Shown here: positions 8,515 through 15,690 of the stretch, piece after piece
How positions within the stretch are numbered: the stretch's first letter is position 1
Layout of the letters: each line of letters starts with the position of its first letter
Assembly: GCA_965220315.1 (NCBI GenBank)
Contig: CBDCPP010000001.1
Span: forward strand, 186,001-250,000
Length of the DNA: 64,000 nucleotides
Direction: 5' to 3'
Source: JAPOXK01 sp965220315
GTDB taxonomy: Bacteria > Chloroflexota > Dehalococcoidia > Bin125
Program-made: the position numbers and the translations under genes
The notes under the pieces: model-generated
What the model saw: the letters and a program-made list of their open reading frames with translations, nothing else
Databases searched by the model: none
Told to the model about the DNA's origin: nothing

Positions 8515-8971
8515 CAGCGGCCTCCTCCATGAGGGCTTTATTCAGATCGCTCAACAAGATCCCCAAGGAGCGAGCCGCGTCCGGCCTGAATGTCTTAGCC
8601 GCCCGTAGATGCACTGCAGCGACCGCCTGGGGGCGCGCCAGAGCTTGATAGAGGTCGCCGACGATGCCTGCGATTCGTTCTGCGGCTTCAGGGGGAAGGT
8701 TGCGATCTGCACGAAGGTGCTCAGCGATCACGTCGGTCGTAGCAGTCGCCTTCTCTTGGGTCTCAAAGAACTGCTTGATGTCGGCGCCGCACCACTCTAC
8801 GAGCCGCTTGAACTTCGGGAGGTCTGGAACATGTCCTTTCTCAATGCGCGCCAGGGTATTGAAGGGGATACCCAGGACAAGGGCCGCTTCCCGGAGGCTC
8901 ATCCCCCTACGGGTTCGCTCGGCCAAGACAAGGTGACCTAGGTCGCTGAGAGCAAGCGGACCTGCATTCAT
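8492..8971 (-). CDS. XRE family helix-turn-helix regulator
   Basis: A 159-residue protein with an N-terminal HTH (about 15-65): LRE-AALVLGIPFNTLARIEKG is a classical XRE helix-turn-helix. The alpha-helical C-terminal half has no recognised domain and could be the part recognised by the ImmA protease. The start at 8971 has AGGAGG 5 nt upstream; the in-frame extension to 9007 does not. It probably binds the shared divergent control region in front of the ubiquitin-like operon, and degradation by the co-encoded ImmA peptidase would relieve repression (inference from known ImmR/ImmA pairs). Confidence 0.92.
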   Translation of the reverse strand: MNAGPLALSDLGHLVLAERTRRGMSLREAALVLGIPFNTLARIEKGHVPDLPKFKRLVEWCGADIKQFFETQEKATATTDVIAEHLRADRNLPPEAAERIAGIVGDLYQALARPQAVAAVHLRAAKTFRPDAARSLGILLSDLNKALMEEAADGPAERV

Positions 8972-9109
8972 CGCGCCTCCTGTGCGTAAAACGGTACAAT
9001 GTTCCACTGAAGGCTTGACACAGTGGGTCGGTTATCTCGTACCCTGCATCTTGGGTACCGGAGTTGGTACTGTCAATATCTAGTGAGACAACAGAAAGGA
9101 AGCAAATCC
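8972..9109. promoter_or_regulatory. divergent control region between XRE/ImmA and the Ubl operon
   Basis: 138 nt lie between the divergent starts. They hold repeated GGTAC/GTACC half-sites: GGTACAATGTTCC (8993-9005, near-palindrome), GTACC (9039-9043), GGTACC (9054-9059) and GGTAC (9066-9070). GTACC-10 nt-GGTAC forms an inverted repeat across 9039-9058. A consensus -35 hexamer TTGACA is at 9015-9020 reading rightward, but no good -10 lies 17 nt on. The half-sites are candidate operators for the XRE protein. The plus-strand RBS AAAGGAAG lies 7 nt before the ATG at 9110. Confidence 0.5.
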
Positions 9110-9358
9110 ATGAATGACGACACGCAGATTTACGTGAGCGGTCGAGAGCACAAGGTCCCAGGCAATCTCGTGACCTATGACCAAATCGTGAAGATCTGGA
9201 ACGAGCTGCACGAGCCTGAGAACAAGCACATCAGCGGCACGCCCGGCATCGACTACGAAAACGACCTCAAAGGTAAGGCCGGTGTCCTGCTGCCGGGCAA
9301 GGACGTTGAGGTCAAGGACGGCACGAGCTTCTCGGTCGACCCCGAGCATGTCTCCTAA
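9110..9358 (+). CDS. ubiquitin-like protein (multiubiquitin-type domain)
   Basis: An 82-residue protein that is essentially one beta-grasp, multiubiquitin-type domain. The blocks are QIYVSGREHKVPGNLVTYDQIV (about 6-27), then VLLPGKDVEVKDGTSFSV (about 59-76), the family spacing of strands and helix. It ends DPEHVS and has no C-terminal GlyGly, as is usual for this prokaryotic group. The presumed role is a modifier that the downstream E1-like enzyme adenylates at its C-terminus. The start at 9110 has AAAGGAAG 7 nt upstream; a longer frame to 9023 does not look like protein. The stop overlaps the next gene's start by 11 nt, so the two are translationally coupled. Confidence 0.88.
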   Translation: MNDDTQIYVSGREHKVPGNLVTYDQIVKIWNELHEPENKHISGTPGIDYENDLKGKAGVLLPGKDVEVKDGTSFSVDPEHVS

Positions 9359-10535
9359 GGACCTGCTCACCGCGTTCGGTGAGCAGGTCGGGTTTAGCGT
9401 CAGGGTCGAATCCGACGTTATCCGGGCCGTCCGGGTTCCTTGTCTCCTTGCAGGTGGGGTTGTTGGTACTTGCACCATTGAGAAGTCCTGCGACCCCGCG
9501 AGCGGGAAACCGGATAAACGGATAGGCGAGGCAGTCCATGCGGTGCGGATCACCACTGACGAAGAGCACGACGGGCGCGTGTACAACGCGGATGGGACCC
9601 CGATTGGAAACCACATCGGCGGCGACGAAAAACCCTGGTCGAACATCTCCATCCGAAAAGGTAGCCAAGACAGCCCGGAGGAGGACGAGTCGGCGAGCGA
9701 CTTGATTCACCGCTATGCGAAGCAGATTGTCGGGGCCGTGTGGGCGGACGGCTACTCCGAGACCGCTTCTCCAGCGTTTCCGGATCCGTTCAAGATACCC
9801 AACACGTTCGAGGCACGAGCGGGGATAGCCCCGGTGCAGGACCGCATCCGCGGTCAGAGCATTGCGATCATCGGCCTGGGCGGGACGGGCTCCTACGTCC
9901 TGGACCTTGTTGCCAAAACGCCCGTGCGGGAAATCCACCTCTTAGATAACGACTACATGGATTGGCATAACTTCATGCGGGGGCCCGGGGCGCCTACTGA
10001 CGAGGAGATTGAGTTACGTCGCAAGGGATGTTTGCGCAAAGTGGACTACTACCATCCCAAGTACGAGTCTCTCCGGGAAGGCATCCATCTGCACGCGATC
10101 CGAGTGGACAGTAAGTCTACGTTCGACGGGTTTCTGTCGGATCATCCCATCGACTTTGCCTTCGTATGTATCGACCAGCTGTCCAAAGGCGATTCACCGC
10201 GGCAGGATGTCGTCTACTGCGCGCTCTCTGAGGCGGCGGTTCCGTTCATAGATTCGGGCGTGAGCATAACGGTGGAGGACCGCGCCGTTAGAGGCGCCGT
10301 GATGACAAGCGCCTATGACGCAGGCTCCATGGCGTGGAAGGATGCCATACCGAACGCTAGAGTCGAGGGCAATGTCCCGGGCTATCGCAACGTCCAGCTG
10401 CCGGAAGTGAACGCGTTGGCGGCTTCACTCGCCGTGATGGAGTGGCGCCGCCGCACGGGGCAGTACGTTTCGAAGTCCGCTTCCTTTCTCCATAAGTTCC
10501 GACTCGAGACGCCGAGCATTGTTACACCGAACTGA
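9348..10535 (+). CDS. ThiF/E1-like adenylyltransferase with N-terminal DUF6791-type domain
   Basis: A 395-residue E1-like enzyme. The C-terminal part (about 150-395) is a ThiF fold. Nucleotide loop GLGGTGS lies at 176-182, strand-end aspartates at D200 and D202, and N208 and R211 match the conserved Asn and Arg of the E1 ATP site. FVCIDQ at about 272-277 is the E1 DxxxxR region strand. The N-terminal 150 residues match the DUF6791-like module seen ahead of ThiF in multiubiquitin operons; C32, C42 and C48 are there. Expected role: activation of the upstream ubiquitin-like protein, and perhaps transfer. No separate E2 gene is present. The start is the ATG overlapping the Ubl stop by 11 nt; no strong RBS, consistent with coupling. 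Confidence 0.88.
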   Translation: MSPKDLLTAFGEQVGFSVRVESDVIRAVRVPCLLAGGVVGTCTIEKSCDPASGKPDKRIGEAVHAVRITTDEEHDGRVYNADGTPIGNHIGGDEKPWSNISIRKGSQDSPEEDESASDLIHRYAKQIVGAVWADGYSETASPAFPDPFKIPNTFEARAGIAPVQDRIRGQSIAIIGLGGTGSYVLDLVAKTPVREIHLLDNDYMDWHNFMRGPGAPTDEEIELRRKGCLRKVDYYHPKYESLREGIHLHAIRVDSKSTFDGFLSDHPIDFAFVCIDQLSKGDSPRQDVVYCALSEAAVPFIDSGVSITVEDRAVRGAVMTSAYDAGSMAWKDAIPNARVEGNVPGYRNVQLPEVNALAASLAVMEWRRRTGQYVSKSASFLHKFRLETPSIVTPN

Positions 10536-10554
10536 CGCATAAGAGCAGCGCCCT

Positions 10555-10971
10555 ATGAAGCTCCGACCCATCTTTGTAGAGGTACTGCCCGAGTTCGACG
10601 CAATCAAAGTCGGCGAGCTTTGGATCAGCCACAAGCATCGGACCGTTAACCTGCGCTGTCCGTGTGGTTGTGGCGATCTGACCGTGCTTTCCCTCCACCC
10701 CAGTCGATGGCACGTTCACTTCGATGGGAAGTCGGTTTCCCTGAACGGTCCTACGGGTGGGTCCGTGTGGGCTAATTCCGGCTGCGGCAGCCACTACGTC
10801 ATACGAAACAACGCCGTGATTTGGTTGGATAGGATCGATCCAGGTCATCATTCGGAGTATGCGGACGTCGAGCGGGCCCGCATGCTTGGCTCAACATCGA
10901 GCCGTCAGACTCTTCGTTTACGGCTCCGCCGCGTATGGCGCAGTCTGTCGATGGGGAGTTGGCGCAAGTAG
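10555..10971 (+). CDS. DUF6527 family protein (zinc-binding, Ubl-operon partner)
   Basis: A 138-residue protein of the DUF6527 family. Recognisable blocks are MKLRPIFVEVLPE at the start, CPCGCG (C35, C37, C39), the middle strand WHVHFDGKSVSLNGPTGG, and CGSHYVIRNNAVIW (C77, H80). The three cysteines plus C77/H80 suggest a zinc site. The family recurs next to multiubiquitin and ThiF genes; from memory it has been named BubE in work on bacterial ubiquitination-like operons and proposed to process the Ubl, which I have not verified. The basic C-terminal tail after about residue 105 is not conserved-looking. The gene begins 19 nt after the E1 stop. Confidence 0.82.
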   Translation: MKLRPIFVEVLPEFDAIKVGELWISHKHRTVNLRCPCGCGDLTVLSLHPSRWHVHFDGKSVSLNGPTGGSVWANSGCGSHYVIRNNAVIWLDRIDPGHHSEYADVERARMLGSTSSRQTLRLRLRRVWRSLSMGSWRK

Positions 10972-11397
10972 AGTGGCGTCTTCCACTGGCTGGTCGTGGA
11001 GACACAACTATCCGCTCAGCGGAATCCCTCCCGTACTGGACTTCCGCGCCCTCAGCAAGAAGCAACGATGCACGGCCGAGAGGATCTTCAACGCGTTTCG
11101 GGACAAGGAGTAGCCTGCAATAGGCAAGGGCGCGATGGCCGTTGCTCATGGACATAAAGCGGTCGGACTCGCTAAGGAGTGGAGAGAACTGGTCCTTCAG
11201 ACCGAACGCATTCGTCATTGACCTCTAGAAGGTGGAGGGTGGGACCGTGCCTCTCTCTGATCGAGCACGTAGCCGCGGTGGAGGATCTAGAGACAGCGCC
11301 ACCATGGTCTCGACCATCCAGTAGCGGCCGGGTTGGTCCTTGAGCACGACGACATGGCTGATGTGCGGGCACGCCCCCGCTGGCGGGTCGTGAAGCT
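10972..11397. other. 426-nt stretch between the Ubl operon and the acylase gene
   Basis: No complete gene is supported. A plus-strand frame ending at 11113 closes with VLDFRALSKKQRCTAERIFNAF, which reads like a genuine protein C-terminus (amphipathic, charged), but the residues before it do not. It may be the eroded end of a lost accessory gene at the right border of the island. Confidence 0.45.
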
Positions 11398-13746
11398 TCA
11401 CCGCGCCGGCACCTCTAGGGGTTGGAGGTGTTGAGTGGACTCCGCCCGGTCACGGATGGCAGTGCGATCCCACAATTGCGGGATCGTGTCGACTGCCGCC
11501 CAAGCCTCCTGTTGGTCGGCGTAATGCGGACTGCCGGGATGTCCAGAGGCTCCCAACGGAACGATCCAGCGGCAACGGGTCCAATCAGACGGGTCGTGCA
11601 CGTAGCGCGCGACGGAAGCGGCCTCGACCGTGAAATTACCGTGCAGCGCGAACGCCCCGGCGAGGGGCGTGTCGCCACCGCCTGCGGCGGCGACACGCGG
11701 CGGATGGAGAAATTCTGCCGCTTGAGGGAAAGCGGCCGCCAGTGGATGCGTATGCAATGTGTGGTGCAGCGCCCCCCAACGCCACTGGTCCAGATCAGGC
11801 CCCGCTCGCTCCGTAAGCGCGGAGACCGCGCGCTGCAGCGCGTCTCCCAACACGGCTGGTTCCTCATCGATCGGCAGGTAGCGCCTTGCATCCATGCCCA
11901 GCTCTTCGATCACATGAGAGCGAACCCCGCGCGCGTAGTGCCCGGCTCCGCCCACATCCGTTCCGGCCAAGATGTCATGGCCTAGGGGGCCGTAGGCTTT
12001 TCGGATAATGTGTGCGTCCAATTCCGCTTGCAGCGCGGCATAGATGGTGGGTGCGGACGCGTTGGAGGTGAGGCGTCCGTCCCACGACGCGAGGATGCGC
12101 TGTGCGCGGGCGGTGTCTCCTCTCACATCCAGATGCGCCACTGCAGCGATCAGCTTCCGTGCCATCAGCGAAACGCAGTCGGCGTGGATGCTCGCCATCT
12201 CTCTGACCGTGATCCCGCCTGCCGCGAGTTCGTTGAGTCGCTCTGTTATGCGGTGGGCCCGATAGGCAGGGCTCCAGAGGTGTCCGAGGAAGTGCGGATA
12301 GGTCTGATCGGCGATCCGCTGGTTGCAGCTCACTACATATCCGCTCTTTGGATTACGGCTACGCGGCAGCTCCGCCGGTGGGATGTAGCCCTCCCACTCG
12401 TGCTGGCCGTTCCACCCGGGCACAGGGCCCCAGCCGTTGCTCTCCGGGCGGAGCGGAATACGCCCGCGGAGTGCGTATCCGAAGGCGCCGTGCACGTCGG
12501 CGTAGACGTAGTTGTTCACGCGGTCCGTCCATCCGGCGAGCGCCGCTTCTAGTTCGTCGGCCGAGTGAGCGCGCATCGCGTCCCGCGCCCCATCGACCCA
12601 AGCGGTCGGCGTTGCAGCACCGGGGTCGGCTAAGGCGATGAGACGGCCAGCCGCTGGATCGCCCGCGATGACGGCTCCGTGATGTGTTGCGAACGCCGTG
12701 ACCGTTTCGGGCGCTGAGCCCCGCACTTGGATTACTTCACTGCGCGGCTGCACTGTGCGCCATTCGTCCTGGAATCGGTACTGGAACGCTCCTTCGTGCT
12801 CGCGCACCTCCTCCACGAAGAGATCCTGCGTGTCACAGGAGCCATAGGTCATGCCCCAGGCGATGTGCTGGTTGTGGCAGAAGTGCAACGTGCCTGGAAA
12901 GCCGGGCAGCGCCTGCCCGATCACATCGAAATCGGGGCAAGTCAAGTGGATTTGGTAGTAGACGTTGGGCGTATCCAGCCCTCGGTGTGAATCGCCGGCG
13001 AGTAGAGGCAGGCCAGATGCCGTCCGTTCACCTGCCACCACCCAAGCGTTGCTGCCGAGATCGATCTCACGCAACGGCGCCAGTGCGGCGGCGACCGTGG
13101 TCAGCTCGGCCATGCCGTTTAGCGTGGGACCGTCGTACAGCGCCCCCGGCGGCACGGTGAGCGCGTGGCCCCGCGGGTAGCCTGGGACCAGCGCGGCGGC
13201 GCGCTCGGGCCCGAGCGTCGCTGCCAGACGTCCGAGGAAGAGCTTCTGCAGGAAGGATCCTTCCGCGGTATTGCGCATCTTGTACACGAGCAAACAGTGC
13301 CAGGGCTCCCAAGGGTCCGGGTACGCGTCCAAGAGCCGGTACTCGACGGGGAGACTGGCCGTCGTTTGCCGGAATGCGTTTACGCCCTCTGCGTAGGCGT
13401 TGAGCATGGCGCGCGCTGCTGGGCTACAGGCTTCGTAGTCGGCGCGGGCTGCCTGGGCCAGCCCCCGCCTGCGCAGCATCCGGTCGTTGGCGAGTCCCTG
13501 CGCGCCGACGTACTCTGCCCAGCGTCCCAAGCAGCGCGTGCGGTCATAGTCCATCTGCCAGAGGCGATCCTGGGCGGTTGCGAATCCCTGTCCGAAGTAA
13601 AGGTCCGCTTCGCTTTTGGCGCGAATGTGGGGAATCCCCCAGGGATCCCGCTCGACCAGAACCGGAGCGTCCAATCCCGTGAGCCGTAGCGTCGTGCGCA
13701 GGTCCGGCAAGGCTGCGTCCAGGTCTGCTCGAGTGATCGGCGTCAT
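11398..13746 (-). CDS. penicillin acylase family (Ntn) hydrolase
   Basis: A 782-residue member of the penicillin acylase/cephalosporin acylase/AHL acylase family. These are made as one chain that cuts itself before a serine which becomes the N-terminal nucleophile. Here the site is DLG-S232-NAWVVAGE, preceded by an alpha-subunit part with DPWGIPHIRA and GFATAQDRLWQMD. The beta subunit shows GDSHRGLDTPNVYY and CHNQHIAWGMT. No signal peptide is seen, so the enzyme appears cytoplasmic, unlike many periplasmic members. It would hydrolyse an amide of an acyl or aminoacyl side chain; the substrate is unknown. It is followed upstream, on the same strand, by a hydantoinase B gene 17 nt away. Confidence 0.93.
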   Translation of the reverse strand: MTPITRADLDAALPDLRTTLRLTGLDAPVLVERDPWGIPHIRAKSEADLYFGQGFATAQDRLWQMDYDRTRCLGRWAEYVGAQGLANDRMLRRRGLAQAARADYEACSPAARAMLNAYAEGVNAFRQTTASLPVEYRLLDAYPDPWEPWHCLLVYKMRNTAEGSFLQKLFLGRLAATLGPERAAALVPGYPRGHALTVPPGALYDGPTLNGMAELTTVAAALAPLREIDLGSNAWVVAGERTASGLPLLAGDSHRGLDTPNVYYQIHLTCPDFDVIGQALPGFPGTLHFCHNQHIAWGMTYGSCDTQDLFVEEVREHEGAFQYRFQDEWRTVQPRSEVIQVRGSAPETVTAFATHHGAVIAGDPAAGRLIALADPGAATPTAWVDGARDAMRAHSADELEAALAGWTDRVNNYVYADVHGAFGYALRGRIPLRPESNGWGPVPGWNGQHEWEGYIPPAELPRSRNPKSGYVVSCNQRIADQTYPHFLGHLWSPAYRAHRITERLNELAAGGITVREMASIHADCVSLMARKLIAAVAHLDVRGDTARAQRILASWDGRLTSNASAPTIYAALQAELDAHIIRKAYGPLGHDILAGTDVGGAGHYARGVRSHVIEELGMDARRYLPIDEEPAVLGDALQRAVSALTERAGPDLDQWRWGALHHTLHTHPLAAAFPQAAEFLHPPRVAAAGGGDTPLAGAFALHGNFTVEAASVARYVHDPSDWTRCRWIVPLGASGHPGSPHYADQQEAWAAVDTIPQLWDRTAIRDRAESTQHLQPLEVPAR

Positions 13747-13763
13747 GGAGGGAGGCGCGCGGG

Positions 13764-15557
13764 CTAGCCGCGTGCGGCGCGCATCGCTGCTCGGAGTTCA
13801 GCGGTCGCTGCGAAGTCGATTTCGTAGTGCACCGTGCGCCGGTCGATCTCCTTCACGACGACGCCGTATTGCTCGCGCGCGCCGGCGGGCGTTGCATAGT
13901 CGTCCCTAATATCTTCCAGGACGCGCTCCGGTGGCCGCTCCAGCGGGTCGCCAAAGCCGCCGCCGCCGTTGGTGCGGAAGGTCAGCACGTCTCCTGGGCT
14001 GACTGGTGCGTTGGTAGCCGTCGTGCCGAGGTGACGCTCGCTTTCTGTGCCATCGTTGAGGGAAAGCCGAGCCAGCTGACCGGTCTCGCCGCCGAAGATG
14101 CCCGGCGGACCGAATTGCTCGCGATTGCCGAGAGTGGTGAGCCCGGCGTTGTGCACGGCGCCGAAGGGGAACTCCGCGATCGTGTTGAGTGCGCCGCCGC
14201 CGCGCGAGCGTCCCGGTCCGCCGGAGTCGGACAGCACGCTTGAGCGGCGGTACAGGATCGGGTAACGGCGCTCTTGCAGCTCACAGGGGATGTTTGAGAC
14301 GGCCGCGCCGAATGGCGGCGCGGTGCAGTTGGGACCGTCGTGATCCCGCGCGGCTCCCATCCCTCCGAATGCCCAGGTGTAGTTGATAAAGGGCGCCTCA
14401 AAGCCAGGGCGCCCGTCGACGCCCGCGTAGGTTGAATTCAGAATGCCGGAGGCCATGCCCACGGCTCGCTCCGGCAGGGCCTTCCCAAGCGCCAGCGTCG
14501 CGGCGCCGATCACGCAGTCCATCACTGTGATCGTCATGACGGAGACTGCGACAGGCGGCTGCGCCCATACGATCGACCCACGCTTCGCTCGAAGTTCGAT
14601 CGCGCGCATGACGCCTGCGTTCATCTGCATGGGCGGCAAGATCGAGGCGATCGCGATGAAGGTGCCGGAGGTCGTCCCCGCGATCGTTCCGTTGATGCCG
14701 GAGAGCGCCGGACCGTCGCTGTCGGTGTAGTCGAAGGTAGCGTGGTCGTCTTCGATCGTCAGCTTGAGACGGATCGTCTTGGGCTGGCCGGTGTACTGGT
14801 CTTGGTCGACCGTATCCTCCGCCGTGTAGATACCATCCGGGAGGCTGCGGAAGGAGGCGCGCGCGAGCTGCTCGGAGTGATCCTGGACAGCGTCCATCGT
14901 CGCTTGCACGGCCTCCGGGCCATGCTTTTGGACCAGAGCGAGGAGGCGAGCTTCGCCCGCGCGGACGGCTGCGAGCTGCGCGTTGAGGTCACCGACCCGC
15001 TCCCAGGACTGCCGCATGTTCACGAGCAGTAGCGAGACGATGTCCTCGTTGAAGACGCCGCGCTTGTAGAGCGCCACGCCGGGGATGCGCATTCCTTCTT
15101 CGTAGTGACTGCGGGCGGCGGTGTTCAGGGTCCCCGGCGCTACGCCTCCTACGTCCGACCAGTGCGCTGTGGAAGAGGCGAACCCCACGCGCTCGCCTGC
15201 ATGGAAGATCGGCTTGATGAAATGAATGTCGTTGCAGTGGGTCGTGGCGACATAGGGATCATTGATCATGTAGATGTCACCGGGCTCGATGTTTTCCGGG
15301 CCGATGATGCGCATGATCTCCGGCACGGTCAGGATCGTTAGGCCGACGAAGGCGGGTAGATCGAACTCTCCTTGTGCGACCAGGTTGCCGTGGCGATCGT
15401 AGAGACCAGTGGCGAGGTCATGCCCTTCGTTCACGGGCGTCGAATAGGCGGTCTTGGCTACCGTCAAGGCCATCTCGTTACAAGTAGCGATGAAGGCGCT
15501 GCGGATCACTTCGACCGTGATCGGATCGACTTGAGATACATTCTCTGAACCCGTCAT
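13764..15557 (-). CDS. hyuB: hydantoinase B/oxoprolinase family protein
   Basis: A 597-residue HyuB-type subunit. The N-terminal block is VDPITVEVIRSAFIATCNEM, then GDIYMINDPYVATTHCNDI, and the C-terminal block RTNGGGGFGDPLERPPE, all characteristic. HyuB normally works with HyuA to open hydantoin or 5-oxoproline rings using ATP, or as part of acetone carboxylase-like complexes. No HyuA gene is in the window. The gene is same-strand with the acylase gene 17 nt downstream and divergent from a second hyuB gene (133 nt between starts). Confidence 0.93.
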   Translation of the reverse strand: MTGSENVSQVDPITVEVIRSAFIATCNEMALTVAKTAYSTPVNEGHDLATGLYDRHGNLVAQGEFDLPAFVGLTILTVPEIMRIIGPENIEPGDIYMINDPYVATTHCNDIHFIKPIFHAGERVGFASSTAHWSDVGGVAPGTLNTAARSHYEEGMRIPGVALYKRGVFNEDIVSLLLVNMRQSWERVGDLNAQLAAVRAGEARLLALVQKHGPEAVQATMDAVQDHSEQLARASFRSLPDGIYTAEDTVDQDQYTGQPKTIRLKLTIEDDHATFDYTDSDGPALSGINGTIAGTTSGTFIAIASILPPMQMNAGVMRAIELRAKRGSIVWAQPPVAVSVMTITVMDCVIGAATLALGKALPERAVGMASGILNSTYAGVDGRPGFEAPFINYTWAFGGMGAARDHDGPNCTAPPFGAAVSNIPCELQERRYPILYRRSSVLSDSGGPGRSRGGGALNTIAEFPFGAVHNAGLTTLGNREQFGPPGIFGGETGQLARLSLNDGTESERHLGTTATNAPVSPGDVLTFRTNGGGGFGDPLERPPERVLEDIRDDYATPAGAREQYGVVVKEIDRRTVHYEIDFAATAELRAAMRAARG

Positions 15558-15690
15558 CGCACCTTCCTCACTCGTCCCGCCCGTATTGAGCGGAGATCCA
15601 TTGAGTTCTGCGTCGTCGAGAGTCTACACAGACTGCGCCGCTTGCTAGCGGGCGCTTGCTAATCTGCTTCGCACAGCGAAGGACGTAGCG

